Source of the DNA: Silene latifolia
Taxonomy: Eukaryota; Streptophyta; Magnoliopsida; Caryophyllales; Caryophyllaceae
Direction of reading: 5' to 3'
Length of the DNA: 64,000 nt
Assembly (NCBI RefSeq): GCF_048544455.1
Contig: NC_133529.1
Coordinates: 56,766,271 to 56,830,270, forward strand
Shown here piece by piece: positions 1 to 12,690 of the stretch; within the stretch, counting starts at the first letter, position 1; every line of letters starts with the position of its first letter. The notes below the pieces were generated by a model, which saw only the letters and a program-made list of their open reading frames with translations, was not told where the DNA came from and made no database searches. Made by a program: the position numbers and the translations under genes.

Positions 1-998
1 CTATTCACCCATATATTCTGGTGTGTTGCTGTGGAGCACTGTGTTCGACTAAGGATCCAGTAAATTTCAGTGTCACTGTGGAGCACTGTGCTCGACCAAG
101 GACCCTTCTAGGCCTATACTACTAAACAAAAGGTCATAAAAACACTTGAAAACAACATTAGCTTCAATACAAAAGGTTATTTTCATTATAACTGGACACC
201 ACAATCTAGAATATGTTTCCATAACAATGCTCCTTCACCACAAACATTTTAAGGGACTCTCCTTTACCTAAGGAATATGCTCCAAAAGTGTATTAGCTAT
301 GTTGGGCACAGTTTTGAAAATCGGTCGCGACACCAATAGTCCAATACGCGACCGAGTTCTAAAGGGTTTAGAGTTTAGCGCGACCACGTTTTACCGCACT
401 TCAAAGCGAAATTGGCTGCATTTAGCTAGAGTAGGCCGTGATAACCGATACATGTAACGACCGAAACTGAGATTTAATACTATAATGTTAGATCACTCGA
501 AAGCTCTAGGAGTGCCTTATGGCATATTCCTCCACCCACACCTCTTTGGCTCTTTGGTTCTAATTCAGTAAACATCACTGTTTTTAATCATACAGGAAAA
601 CCCCAGCTGTACCTGACGTTTGACACCCAAGAATGAAGAATAAGATATTACTGTACAATGAAAAAGACACGTTTTAAAATACTTGACGCATGGATTATGG
701 ACTTGTGGTACGGTATGGAAATGTCAATAGCAGACAAATTTACCAGAAAACAAATCACTAATCCCCATAACTATAGCAAGAAAAAAGAAACTCCCATGGT
801 ATCCTCTACTTGTCTTGTCACTTTCAAGGTTTACTGTATTTCAGCTATGGCAGCTTCCAAACAAAAACAGCTGCTATAGGGCTCACCAAACACCTATCAA
901 CTTGTCCATAATGTACTTTAAAAGAATTTCCATTTTTTACTACCTAACATAGCAAAAAGACGGAACATTTTTATTAAATGGTGAGGTGAGTGAAACAA
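1..998. other. Gene-free stretch, nothing recognised
   Basis: No coding region with recognisable protein similarity, no tRNA or rRNA, and no clear terminal repeats are visible. The longest open frame (658-879) has no recognisable motif and looks like chance. The first lines contain a short partial duplication (a 'ctgtggagcactgtg' phrase near 30 and again near 77). Confidence 0.5.
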
Positions 999-1210
999 AT
1001 TATTGAAAATGGTCCATGTAGGATAGAAAGAAAGTCGCTCAGCCGCACAGCGACTTCAGAGCCCAGTTGCTTAGCAAGAGACTTGAGCCTTGTTACAAAA
1101 AAAATTTCCAGTTGTGATTTACGGTCAAGTCGCCCTTTGGCTAAGCGACAGGTTTCTGAAGTCGCATAAGCGACTTTCTTTCTGTCCTACGTGGACCCAT
1201 TTTTCATAAT
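999..1210. mobile_element. Fold-back MITE
   Basis: The two ends form an imperfect inverted repeat of roughly 55 bp. The left arm (999 to about 1056) and the right arm (about 1155-1210) both carry ATTAT, GGTCCA/TGGACC, the AGAAAGAAAGTCGCT block and an AGCGACTTCAGA block. The internal spacer is about 100 bp with no ORF. Size, structure and lack of coding capacity fit a MITE or fold-back element. I could not define a convincing target-site duplication, so the superfamily is left open. Confidence 0.65.
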
Positions 1211-3103
1211 CACCTCAAAAAGATGATTATAAATTGTTTAGATTAAGCTTTAAGGGGTGAAGACTATAGTAGTTGCTGGATTATTTAAAACTTCGCGGGT
1301 CGGAAGTATAGGCGAGTATTTTAAGCAAAAGTCGCGCTATAAACCGTAAAGTTTTAATTTATTTGATTAATAGATGGGACGGAGGCGCAGAATCATATCT
1401 CAAGTAATTTAAAAGGGGGGTGTTTGGCTTGTTTTGTGCTATAAAACTCAAAATAGACAATAGTGCTCTAATCCTTATATTTAATTATACAAAAAACAAA
1501 GAAAAAGAAACAAGTTTGGTAGAAAATATAGATATTTTGATTCGAGTGGGTGGATGTTTTGATATTATCAATCAAGGCTAAGATAAAGATAAGAATGGGT
1601 AGGGAGCAGGTTCTATATAGTAGCCATATATCAGGCCCAGCTAAAGGTCATGAAGTGATGGAACAGTAACAACAAATAATTGGAAGCTTCTGCAGGCTTT
1701 TAAAATGTAGACACCCGTTTATTTTTCCGATTAAAACTCCGTAGTCCGTACAACGCAGGGGTAACATGAAAATGCACAACTAAACCCCGAATCAGTTTGG
1801 TAACCTGGCAATTAAGTAATAGAAAAAACACTCCTTCAAGCTGAAGGCCACAAATGTTCCTGACTAACCAATCTTGGTATCAATTATAGTAATGTTCTTG
1901 GTTATATAAATATTTATGAAGGGTGTGCACACTATGTACATCAGCAGTAAATTACAGCAATGAGGACCTTCATACCTAGAATTAGTTGGTTGAAGAGTAA
2001 TGTTGTAGTTGTAGCACATCAAGCCAACGCAATCCCTGCACAACAGAAAATATGAACAATCTCACATGTTGCTTAAATAATACTTCGTACCAAACATAGC
2101 GTTCTACATTGCTTTTCAAACAATAGATGTAGCATCATAGGTTCAATGAGGTTAAAACACTGCGAATCCTCACAAACAAAGATGTTTGTGCTCAAAATAA
2201 GATGCAAGAAGTAGAATATTTAGCCTTAGAGCATCCACAACATCATTCTCCCATAATAGGCGAAGGTTACTGCCAAGCCCTTTGGATATGATTCCACAAC
2301 ATTAATTTTTCGGTAGTTTACTACAGAAAAACAGTCCGGGTACCCAGTAGAACCGATAATCTCTACTATTGTAGTAGAAACTAGAAAGGATATAACTTCC
2401 AAACGATAAAAGAGTTTCGCAATCTGATCTAAAGATGTAAAATGGATTGATGAAATATGCAATTCAAAACACCTTAGACTCAAATTTCAAATCCAAATTT
2501 ACTTTCAATAGCGCGTCCTATCCTGTCAAAAACATTTTATCGCAATCCAAATAATAACTTAAATCACTAACCTGGAATGACAATATATATACACATAATA
2601 TGATAACTCTAATGCAATACATGCTCTAATTATCAGCTTGGCATTACAAAAGATACAAGTATTAGGCCTTGGCTTCAAAAGATGAAATTAATTCGTAAGA
2701 GAACAGTTTCACTTAAATCAGATTTGGATTGAAATATATTGTTCAAATTCCAAAAATCCAGTCCAAAATTAGTAATTAGATGCAACTGGAATCTGGGATC
2801 AAGTTTACACCCCTAGCCTGGCTCATGCAGACATTTTTAAAACCAACTAGGCTTTCTATGAAATATGCTTCGATTACCAAATCCAATGCAAAAAAGTAAC
2901 CAAAGCAGGTATATGAACTTGATCTTAAGTACAATAGAACAAAGTCAACTTACCAAATCAGCTAAAAAAACTCTCCAAACAACAAGATTCGATCAGTTTA
3001 TACCATATGGTGAAACCCTAAAGTAGGAAAGATACTAACATAATAGTTTCAGTTGAACATGCATCACAAAGTTCACAACACATGAAGTGGGAAATATACA
3101 TAG
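1211..3103. other. Gene-free stretch, nothing recognised
   Basis: AT-rich sequence without ORFs of recognisable family and without paired terminal repeats. The 85-residue frame on the minus strand (2226-2483) has no motif I know. This is the distal downstream flank of the minus-strand HINT4 gene. Confidence 0.5.
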
Positions 3104-4651
3104 ATTACTGATAGAGTCAAAAGTGTCGAGTCAATAAGGCCTTCTTAGGCCTAGTTTGGTTTCATTTAAGGGTCTTTTGTCGGAATAATGAGCTAGTCTT
3201 CCCGTCCCATTGGTTGTTATGATTAACGTGTTTTAATGCATATATGGAGCGTGGTTTTGAGAGGAGAGTTCGGAATCCCGAGCAAGTGCCTCTAACCACA
3301 CCCCGAAGCAAGCAATCAAGTGAAGACGGACTCCAAACGAGCTAGCATAGAAGTTGTCATCCCTTGGTGAACAAGCATGAAGGCCAAAATGGTGAAAGAA
3401 GCTTTACAAGATGAAGAATTTGGAGCGGAGATCAGTCCAGGACGCAGCCTGCGCCGTTTAACACAGGCCTGCGGTGGATGACGCAGCCTGCGTTCTCCTC
3501 AGCCTTTGAGAGTTGATCATCCATCTTAAACCATTTCGTGGAAGCCCAACTCAGGTTTAACCTAGAGGGGAGTGCAGCCATATATATAGTTCATGGTTTG
3601 AAGACCTAGTTTATCACATCATTATTGAATAATCTCAAAACTTGTATATTAAGGAAGAATTTGGTATTTTGGAGAAAAGTTGTAATCTTTGGTTGGATTT
3701 TGATGTTAATCTTTCCATTAATCTTAGATTCATCTATGGTTATGGAAGGCTAGACCTTTTGCTTGGTGTAATTTGGTAGACACTACTTTCCTTAAGCCTT
3801 GTAAGAATCTCTTAATCTTTCCTCAATAATTATTGCATATTCCTTGATATTCATGTTTATGTTGGATGTTATTGTGTTAGGAATGATCAACCTTGCATGT
3901 TAATCATCTTACTATTGCAATCCTTGTAGTAAGCTTGCATCTTTATAAATTTGGTTTAAAGTTTGTATCTTTGTGAGTGGAATTTGCATGTTGATCCTTG
4001 GGTTAGTTGGATTAAGCCTCCTAAAGGATTAATCTTGACTTCTTTTGTTTGGAATTGATCTTAATGCTCGTGTGTGTAAGCCCTTTTGTAGTTTTCAATT
4101 GGGTGATCATATAGCTAGGATTAACTACTTTAGCTTAGGAGCAAGTAATCACCATCTTATGAAAGTTGTTGAGTGATTTTTGAGGGAAGAAAAGAGAGGA
4201 TCTTTAAGCTTAGGAAGTAGTTGTTGAGCCTTGTTACACCAAGTTTCTCCCTTATATTGATTCTTGCATACTAGTTGTTTGTTGAATTGTCTCAATAGAA
4301 AAATCTCCATTTTTACTCTTTTTCATGTTGTTTCCAACCAAATGCTTTTTCCATCTATGTTTCCTACAAGTTGAACATTGTGAATACCCATTGTTTGTAA
4401 TTAGTTTAAATTGTTGAGTCTAAATTGTCATTAGTGTCTTAATTAGTAAAGAGGAGTCTTAGTTAGTGATTGTTGGTCAATAGTTTACAATTCGAGTCTT
4501 AGTTAAAGGTCCTTCCCTTGGGTTCGACCCTAGCTTGCCATTTTACTACCATTATTGTTAGTAGTTAGTAGAGTCTAGTTAGGTCTATAAATTGTTAATT
4601 TGATAGTTAATTCTAGTATTTAACACGACCGGCAATTTATCTATCAATTAC
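3104..4651. mobile_element. Solo LTR with 5-bp TSD (ATTAC)
   Basis: The LTR runs 3109-4646 (1,538 bp). It begins TGATAG and ends CTATCA, a 6-bp terminal inverted repeat, and is flanked on both sides by ATTAC (3104-3108 and 4647-4651). No PBS, coding region or second LTR accompanies it, so it is a solo LTR, the normal product of LTR-LTR recombination. The phrase near its 3' end (GGGTTCGACCCTAGCTTGCC, about 4520-4540) resembles the end of Athila/Tat-type LTRs such as the one ending at 61200 here. It lies about 250 bp downstream of the HINT4 stop codon. Confidence 0.88.
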
Positions 4652-4745
4652 AGAACATAAATAAGGCAAAAACATCAAACAAACCAAGTAGATACACAAT
4701 ATCACATGGGAACCCTCTCCAAGACTAGTGGAACTGTTAGTGAAC

Positions 4746-4751
4746 TTTATT
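4746..4751 (-). terminator. Candidate poly(A) signal of HINT4
   Basis: AATAAA on the minus strand, about 150 nt downstream of the HINT4 stop codon and upstream of the solo LTR boundary at 4651. Position and sequence suit a plant near-upstream polyadenylation element, but transcript evidence is needed. Confidence 0.4.
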
Positions 4752-4900
4752 TTTTGCCTCAGAAAGTCTGACAAATTTTATATCAGAAGCACATACAATG
4801 GACCATGTCCTACATATTTCGTACACAATTCAGCCGATTTCTTCTGGCATTTGATAGATCATAATTCTCAATATGACTATTTGTGAAAATATAAGCATAC

Positions 4901-7900
4901 CTATATATGAGATGTTTGTACAGGATTGAGTTTTGCCAATAGTTTCTCTGCCTCAATGAAGGCACCAAGTGGCCCCAAGGACATGTACTTGAGATGTTTC
5001 CATCTGCAAAAAACCGATTCCACATTTGTTACATATTCCTAAGTTGAGAGGTAACTGAAAAGCAACCAAAAAAGACGTAACGATTCTATTTTTTTAATGA
5101 GCAAGAAATTATCTGGTCTACCTTGGAATAAAGGGAAGCGCTAAGCAATGAAGGTGAAGATGGTCAACACTGTTAAATGGAGGTTGGTGAAAGCCAAACC
5201 TGCCACATTAAGGGTCACCCCTGAAGCATCATTTAGTGTGAAGAACGCATAAGCAAAAGAATATAAGATAACAAAAACTGAAGGATGATCACAGAGACTG
5301 TAAACTGGCCTGTGATAGTTTAAAAAACAAATTTACTTCACACTTGCAGAGAATAGATTTCATGCGTAACAACAAATCAACCTTTAGATTCGCATTCTAG
5401 ATTTCTAGGGTCATCTGAATATTTAGAAGCCTACCAGAGAATGATTGCCATTAATATGATCTAGACGAGAGGGTTTAAAGAAGGATCCAACACAGTGGCA
5501 GACTGACAGCTATACTCACAAGCACTGAAACAAAAATAACGGGATGCAGGGTATCAATTTCCCAAAAGAGAAAGTGAGATTACATGGCAAATGGAAACCT
5601 TAATTGCCTCATGCTTAATAATTCCTTATGCATTTAATTTGAAGGTAATTTTTTGTGCTGTTAGAGACTTCCAGGAAATCTCTTAGATCAAACACCAAGT
5701 TAAGATACAAAAACAAACCCTACCTCTGGTTTGGCAAGTAAAATAAGAATGCTTTATATTGTTATATCTATAAGATCATGCATGTGAGTAGATTTTCATA
5801 ATAGACTTTTCGTTATGTTAATCTGCCATTTGAAACTCTTCTTTTAACTTTCCAATATTTTGATTTAATTTTCGCTGGATATTTCTTTCACACTTATTAG
5901 CCTCATTTAAATATTTAAATCTCAACTTAACCTCTTGAAATAGCTTTCTATTTCCATTTCCTTTGGAGTCAAATAGTTACTCCTATTATTCTTTGACATC
6001 AAAAATACGATGTGATAAACTAAAATGACACTAAAGTGTTTGCTTCTTATTGTGAAGTATCAATCATTTCATGCAAATCTCAACACATTTTTCATTATAG
6101 GCCATTCAAAAACTGTCAAAAAATTGTCTCTAGGGAAAGGTGCACATCCACCCCCCCGGCTTCACTTGCCTTAGGCGGGAGTCAACATTTTTTTTTCTTT
6201 GTTCAAGCAACAGTTTATGTTAATGGGATGCAAACTGATTACAGACTACGGTTTTGGTTGGTGTTGTTGCTCTCTCAACTTCTTATTGTTAAAATAAACT
6301 CTGTTATAAGTTCAGACTGGCTGCAAATATTTCATTTGATGGCAAGCTGCATGAAAACTATGTGCAAAAAACGTTATTGTATACAGTTGATTCAGTACAC
6401 CAATTATCATTGTTCCATGTCGCAACACTTTTCGTATTTGTAAGTAAACTTTATGGTGTCTGTTGTTCTTACTAATCTTCTCATCTTAAATGTAGCACAC
6501 GAAACTGTTTTACAAATTTCACGAAAAAAACATGAGATTGCTTCAGCACACACTTATTTTCTATATACAGAGTATGTTTTTAGAGACTTCAAAGAAGCAG
6601 AATCTATGTAAATGCAAACAATACAAATCTTCCTCTCACTTGACAGATCATGAATGTAGAATAATGCTACGTAACTAAAGCATAAAACAGTTGCTAATGC
6701 TATGCAATACATATGTTCTTCAGTTGTCGAAGAACAATTAAGGCTTTTTTTGGGTGGGGTGGGGGAAGAAGCGGAATTCAAAATTTCAATCAAGGGAGCT
6801 AAACCGTTGCATGCAAGGAGCAATACCTATAATCAGTAGACTGAGGGGCATCTCGTTGTAACAGCATTTTACCTACATCGAGCATGTGACTCACTGTAGA
6901 AAATAAAAATACTTGTTAGATCACTTAAATCTAGGTTTGAAGCTCAGTACAATGCATTGTCAGTATCAACACTACCCTTACCTAAAGCAGAGTCCTCATG
7001 TACTCTTTGGAGTTCTTTCACAGTTGGTATGTGTTTGATCGGGATGACCAGATAGTGTCTGCAAAACCATTCATCCCAAAGTAGATATAAATGACATGAA
7101 ACAATCAGAATACTGTAGTCTAGTTCATATAATTGGGAAATAAAAGGCAATAGCTACCTCGCTCCATACTAGACGTCCACATAATAAGCTAACAAATTGA
7201 TTGTGCTGCATCTTACTTCATAAAACTAAAAATATTGTATTGCGTGTTTACGTGTTAAATAATGTGTTGACGTCAAGGTCAGGGTTTATTTAGAGTACTG
7301 AGGACTACTATTCTCCTTTGTTGTATAGAGAATAATAATGAACCTCTAATTTTGAAATGTGACATGTTAATATCCAAATAGTAATTGCAACTCCTCAGCA
7401 GAACGAAGCGTAGGAACTGGTACCCCGGTTGGATAGCAAACGAGGAAGGAAAGGGAAGAAAGAAGAAGAAAGGGAGGGGAAGGAGAGGGAAGAGAAGAGA
7501 AGAAAATGCATTTTACTTCCCAAATCTTTACGACCATATATATTCAAGGAGGAGGAAAACGAATCACTCCATTTTTGTTCCTTACCATTCCCTCAACATC
7601 AAGTCCAAACAATGGGAAATGTTGCCATATTCTCTCTTTCCAAAGCCTCCTATTTAGGCCCTCTAGACGTGTAGGGGATGTCAAGTTACGGAGCATTCAG
7701 CAGTCACTAGAACAATCATCATCATCATCAAAAACACAAATTGGAATCTGGAAGCTCAATTAGATTTTTCTTCGACTAGTCTCGTGACTATAGCTCATTT
7801 AATTGCAAATAACACGACCACAACTTTTCCAATTAGCTCACTCTAACAAATAAGTTCTCATCCTTACTAGTCATAATGTCTATAACCATAACATCTTCCC

Positions 7901-8482
7901 TAATCCTAATAGCACTCCAAATTGATCAAACATACAACACATACATGTGAATTAGCTCAAGAACAAACCTCGTGAAACACGAGACATACAACACATTCCG
8001 AATTGCTACTCAATCAAGCCAAACATATTCCTAATCCTATGCATAACAGCGTTGCCAAAGGTTATCAACAGTCACCGTTGTTACATCAACTAGTCAGTTA
8101 CATTAAACTGAATCATGCCGCAATTAACATTCCCTCCCATTCAATAGATTATTTACCTTCGATTAAAATACTCCTCACAAAAGAATCTGCTAAGAACAAT
8201 GCTAAATTGCTTAATCAATTAATTAACAATAGCATTGACGAATTAATGATGTATAAACCTGAAGGCTGAAGGTTTAATGTCCCGAAAAGCAACGACCTTA
8301 TCATCCTGATTAAAATAATAATAACAAAAAAATAAATTACAAATTTAAAAAATAGAGAAAATGCGAAACCGTGGAGGTAGAAAGGACGAGAAGAGAGAGG
8401 AGAAGAAGCGTACAACGTGGAGGAGGTGAGTGGAGATATCTGATCGAGCAATTTGGCAGAATATACATGGCGTCGCCACCAT
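4901..8482 (-). CDS. HINT4: HIT-family adenylylsulfatase-like protein, six exons
   Basis: Six exons read on the minus strand: 8414-8482, 8259-8305, 6982-7058, 6827-6893, 5122-5199 and 4901-5003. They total 441 nt and give 146 residues plus a TAG stop. All five introns are GT-AG and the phases join in frame. The predicted protein opens with a CIFCQI motif (residues 6-11), continues through RDIKPSAF and HYLVIPIKHIPTV, and carries the histidine triad as HLHLHC in exon 5 (encoded near 5140-5160), ending in a W-K-x-L-K-Y tail with SLGPLG. Length and segment order match plant HINT4, which in Arabidopsis acts as adenylylsulfatase/adenylylsulfate phosphorylase, cleaving adenosine 5'-phosphosulfate; that activity is family knowledge, not shown here. 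Intron 2 (7059-8258) is 1.2 kb. The exon 1 donor is GTACGC (8408-8413); CAC|GTTGTA is an alternative one codon earlier. A Stowaway MITE lies about 190 bp upstream of the start and a solo LTR about 250 bp downstream of the stop. No breaks are seen, so it is probably functional. Confidence 0.9.
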
Positions 8483-8672
8483 TGACGCGTTTCTCTCAGC
8501 TGAAACCTGCGCTACCGGAGATGATCGTTCAATGCTCAGCGAGACAAGTTTAGTAAGGCGAAGGCGGTTGTAAATGCGAAACGGATTACTACCTCAGATG
8601 TATAGTCTATGAACTGGTGTTTTTATCACTAATTAAATTACCTTTACAAATTCTCATTTAAGGGTATATATA

Positions 8673-9513
8673 CTCCCTCCTATTCACCATTTTCTTATAC
8701 GGATTATTCACGTTTTCTTCTCTATTTCCTTTTTTGGGTTGATTTGCGTGGTCTAAATTCAATAGCATGTAGAGCTGATCGTTTGCGGGCTTGGGCCGGA
8801 CGCGGGCCAGGCCACCCCGAATAAAAAGTGTCCGGCGGGCCTATTTTTTTGTGTCCGTATCCGCTATAGTGGGCTTATTGATATTGTCCATACCCGCCCG
8901 ATATAAGTTGGCGGGCCTGCCCGTGGGCCACTGGGCTTTGAAACATAGAAGGCACTGGCCTAAAAATGATGTTTATACCTACCAAAAACCGAGCACTGAA
9001 TACTAAAGTACATCTTTGCGCGACAGAAAATACGTCCTCATATTGACGCTAGTTGTCGGGAGGCATAACAAGTTGCACAAATTAAGGGTACAACAAGTAT
9101 AACATTCAATAAGTTTGGCCATTTGGGTGATTTGGGACTGAAGTGTTTTTTTTCTTAATTAATTTAATTGGGTATTGAATTCTTATATGGACCTTAGTTA
9201 ATTAATTAGTTTGGAAATTGATTTTATAGAAGTAAAAATTAAATTATAAGCTTTAGCGGGTTTACCGGGTTGTCCACGGACATTTTTATTTAGTTCATAC
9301 CCGTCCATTAACTTTGCGGGCCAAGTTTTCCTTGTCCCCAAACCATATTTTTAAAAAAATCTCGTGACCAAGCCCGCTAAACTAGCGGGCCGGACGGGCT
9401 GGGCTGGGCGGGCCAGCCCGGACATGATCAGCTCTAGTTTTATGTGGTTCAAATTCAATTTCTTATTTCTTGTGCAAAAAGGAAAGGGGAAGAAAATGGT
9501 GAATAGGAGGGAG
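8673..9513. mobile_element. Stowaway-type (Tc1/mariner) MITE
   Basis: Perfect 22-bp terminal inverted repeats at 8673-8694 and 9492-9513 start with CTCCCTCC, the typical Stowaway end. They are flanked by TA on both sides (8671-8672 and 9514-9515), the expected Tc1/mariner target duplication. The element is unusually long because another MITE (8770-9436) sits inside it. It lies about 190 bp upstream of the HINT4 start codon, so it is in or next to that promoter. Confidence 0.85.
8770..9436. mobile_element. hAT-like MITE nested in the Stowaway element
   Basis: The ends are an 11-bp perfect inverted repeat, TAGAGCTGATC (8770-8780) and GATCAGCTCTA (9426-9436). Subterminal regions are rich in GGGCC/GGCCC-type motifs, as in many plant non-autonomous hAT elements. 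Flanking 8-mers match only in part (ATAGCATG against GTTTTATG), so the target duplication is weak and the superfamily call is tentative. No transposase is encoded. Confidence 0.65.
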
Positions 9514-9515
9514 TA

Positions 9516-10847
9516 TTTCTTTTAAGGTTAAGACAGGTCAAATATCATACCATTTGTATAAATAAGACAAAATTAAAATGCTTAGATAACAAAAAAAATT
9601 TCTTATCCATGCAAGTTGTATGGTATTTGACCCGTTTTAAACTTAAGATATAGCTATCTTAAGAGATACTTATTTTTAACTTTGACGGCTAATGATAGAA
9701 ATTGGATTGCCAAAGTATCGTCTCATATTTACCACCACTAGTCCGCGCCCTACCGGGCGAGGTGCCCAATTTGGCTAATCGTGTAGGCGATCTCATTAGA
9801 AAGCATCGCACTAAAAATGAATATTGTCTTTCATCTTACCCAAAATTTGTATAGAGCACACATTGAGCACTACTCCCCGTCCTAGTCAATAGTTTACACT
9901 TACTTTATTTCCCCTTACAAAATAGAGTAGTGTAAACCATTTAACGGAATGGGGGAATATACTACATACAAGATACGGGCATGAAAAAAATAGGATTGTA
10001 AAATACTTATAGAGCATTAAGGAATTTTTTTTCCTTGAAAAAGATACATTATGCAAACGAAAGCAAGGGACGGGGTAACAATTGCAAAGGTTTACTCAGA
10101 ACTGGTGAAGTCTTAGTTGTTGAGAAGAAAAAGAGAGGATGGGGTAATGGAGAAGGTCTAAACAGATTCTAAATCATATTACTTCTCCTTCTAATCACAC
10201 TTTATTTATCATTACTTTCCCATTCCTTAACTTTTCCGTTCAAAACAAAAACATTATTCGAAGTTTGTAAACAAAATTATTACGAGGTATTACACTTATG
10301 TTTCATGTTTTCTTCTTAGCATTTTTAAATCTTATTTTAACATGTTGTATTGTCGTCCACTTTCAACTCTATCTCCGTTAAGTTGACCCGATTGTCACCA
10401 TTAATCATTTTCGGACTTCTCGTTTAAAAATAATGGCAAATATTCTAGAGTTCTAGAGTGATTTATTTATTTACTTTTTTAGAATCCCACATGATTATGA
10501 ATCTCCAGTACCCGAAACAAGCACCAAGAGTACAATTTACAGTTTATAAATAGAGGATTTGTGGCCCATCATTGAATTACTGTTAAAGATAGAAAGTCTA
10601 GTTACATGCTAAATAGATATGGATGGCTAGACTCAATTACATCAACCTGCATCACTCGATCCCGCTTATTGCTTTCAAGTCATTAAAGGCATGTTGGCTA
10701 GCTACATGGAGGTCGTTAAGAATCTGAGATCCACTATGATAAGTCCGATAAAACCTCTTGGCGAATTTCCCAAGTTTAACAATCTGAATCCTACAAATCA
10801 AGAAAAGAAAGATGCTAATGTACCAAAACACAACTCATTATACCACC
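9516..10847. other. Intergenic stretch with one possible short MITE
   Basis: No gene recognised. At about 9870-9960 a short fold-back has a left end CTCCCCGTCC...TTTACAC and a right end GTGTAAAC...GGAATGGGGG, resembling a small, degenerate Stowaway-like MITE. The frame at 10691-10918 has no recognisable motif. Confidence 0.4.
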
Positions 10848-11989
10848 GACATGTGACACCCCTCGATGAGGCATCAAAAGAACTATTAAATTTAAGCGGG
10901 AAAATACGATATTTTTAAAACCTTTAAAAGTTTAAAGTGCGGGAACCACCGGAAATGAAAAGTAAGATAATTAAGTTTAACAATTAAAAACAAGGTGCGT
11001 TGGGGAAAAGATATCCCACGAATGAGCACAAGTCTAAAGATAGGTGAGTCTAAGGAAACGATAGCTAAAGTCCAAGGGTCACGTTCTCGCTAGCTCACAC
11101 GTCTCCCCCATATAATCTGCATCACAAACCTGTCATTCATGTAAACATGAACACCACAGTCAGTGGGGAGTAACTCAGGGTTCTCCCAGCCACAATATGT
11201 CAAAATACAAGTAAGCAAGAACTTAATTAAACATATTGATCATACATCATACTTGAATAATAATGAACAAGGGGATATAAACGATAATCATAATGAGATA
11301 GGCATATTACATTCATAATGAGATAGGCATGGTACATTATATTAAATATGCATTCAAGGGAGTAGAATAACTAAATCAACCAATTTCATATTAGCTCGAC
11401 TCAACTATTCATGTGAGATAATTAAAATAATATGGAAGACACGAATACGGTCGTTTAGACAAATCACGCATTTCAAGGAAATATAACATAGATATGAGAT
11501 TAGGCATCGAATCATATGAAGAACATAAATAACGGATCAATTAAATAGAAAATACATGGATGGAAACCATAGCCATTACTTTAAAAACCTCTTAACAAAC
11601 ATTGCACGGGACATGGCTACTAATGTCGCATTCATACTTATGGCTTGCATCTCACCATAAGAACGGATGAGAACATCAATCCCGGCGATCATATCGCAAC
11701 TAGAAGCTTGCATCTCACCTCTAGTATCCGATAGGACCAAGACTCTCACAACCAAACAATACAAGGCACAACTCTTGCCCTGAAAGACATATACAAAGTA
11801 TAGACTCAAAAGAGACAACCAACCCAGACTCCAACCTCTTGGTAGGACGACGATCATAATACGGTCCTAGTCTAAACCTGGATCCAGACTCTCGGGATGG
11901 ACGACACCCGATTCGACAAACGATATACCAATCGTATCCAAGACTCGAAACATGGCACGCACTCGTATCCAAAGGTCGAGTAACCTCTA

Positions 11990-12215
11990 ATCGGAAACAT
12001 GACTCACACTCGTGACCAAAGGTCCGAAAGGGAAAACATAACCTAATCCGGAAACATGGCTCACACTCGTGACCAAAGGTCCGAAGAAAGGCGGAAGGAT
12101 AACCCAATCCGAAAACATGGCTCACACTCGTGACCAAAGGTCCGAAAGGGAAAACATAACCCTATCCGGAAACATGGCTCACACTCGTGACCAAAGGTTC
12201 AAAAGGGGTAAATAA
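11990..12215. repeat. Four tandem copies of a ~60-bp repeat
   Basis: The unit contains AACATGGCTCACACTCGTG followed by ACCAAAGGTCCGAAAGG and an AAACATAACC-like tail. It occurs about four times head to tail, with a longer variant in the second spacer. It lies inside the 10854-13852 solo LTR and has no coding meaning that I can see. Confidence 0.8.
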
Positions 12216-12391
12216 GGAATGTCAAGTAGTCACACAATGTAAATCGTCACACTTGGGTCACAAACAAGGGTGGCAATAATTGCATGATCATCACGTAAAC
12301 ATGTCCTAAATTGATCACTTATTAATCATGGAAAAGATACATGCGTAAATCATTGGTTAATATAAGTTATAGGCAAAGAAAAGCACTCATA

Positions 12392-12690
12392 GGGGTCTCA
12401 GCCGGTTGTTGGCCGGCGGCGGGGCCACCGGCTGGGATTCCTGGTGAACATTAATTTTCAATAAAACAATCAGGGGGTTCCCAACCGGTCCAGAGCCGGC
12501 GGCCGGTCGGCCGGCTGAGACCCATGGTTCATTTTTGAAAACTTTGTAAAAAGGCCAAATGTTACAGGGGGTTCCCAGCCGGTCGGCCGGCTGAGACCCA
12601 CGACACATTTTTGAAAAGTGAAACAACATAAAGAGGGTTCCCAGCCGGTCCAGGGCCGGCGGCCGGTCGGCCGGCTGAGACCCACTGTAC
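12392..12690. repeat. Four GC-rich palindromic hairpins in the solo LTR
   Basis: Four spaced copies of a GC-rich block are built on CAGCCGGTCGGCCGGCTG, a perfect 7-bp inverted repeat around a TCGG loop. Copies centre near 12420, 12505, 12590 and 12660 and are bounded by GGGTTCCC and GAGACCCA. Each is separated by 40-60 bp of AT-rich sequence containing a TTTTTGAAAA-like phrase. The surroundings are AT-rich, so the blocks stand out sharply in composition. Confidence 0.8.

Noticed and set aside
7385..7763. Lys/Arg-rich ORFs in three frames
   Set aside because: Purine-rich tract inside HINT4 intron 2, on the opposite strand; overlapping frames with no motif.
8215..8451. 78-residue minus-strand ORF
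   Set aside because: Reads across intron 1 of HINT4; the real coding parts there are exons 1 and 2 in the spliced frame.
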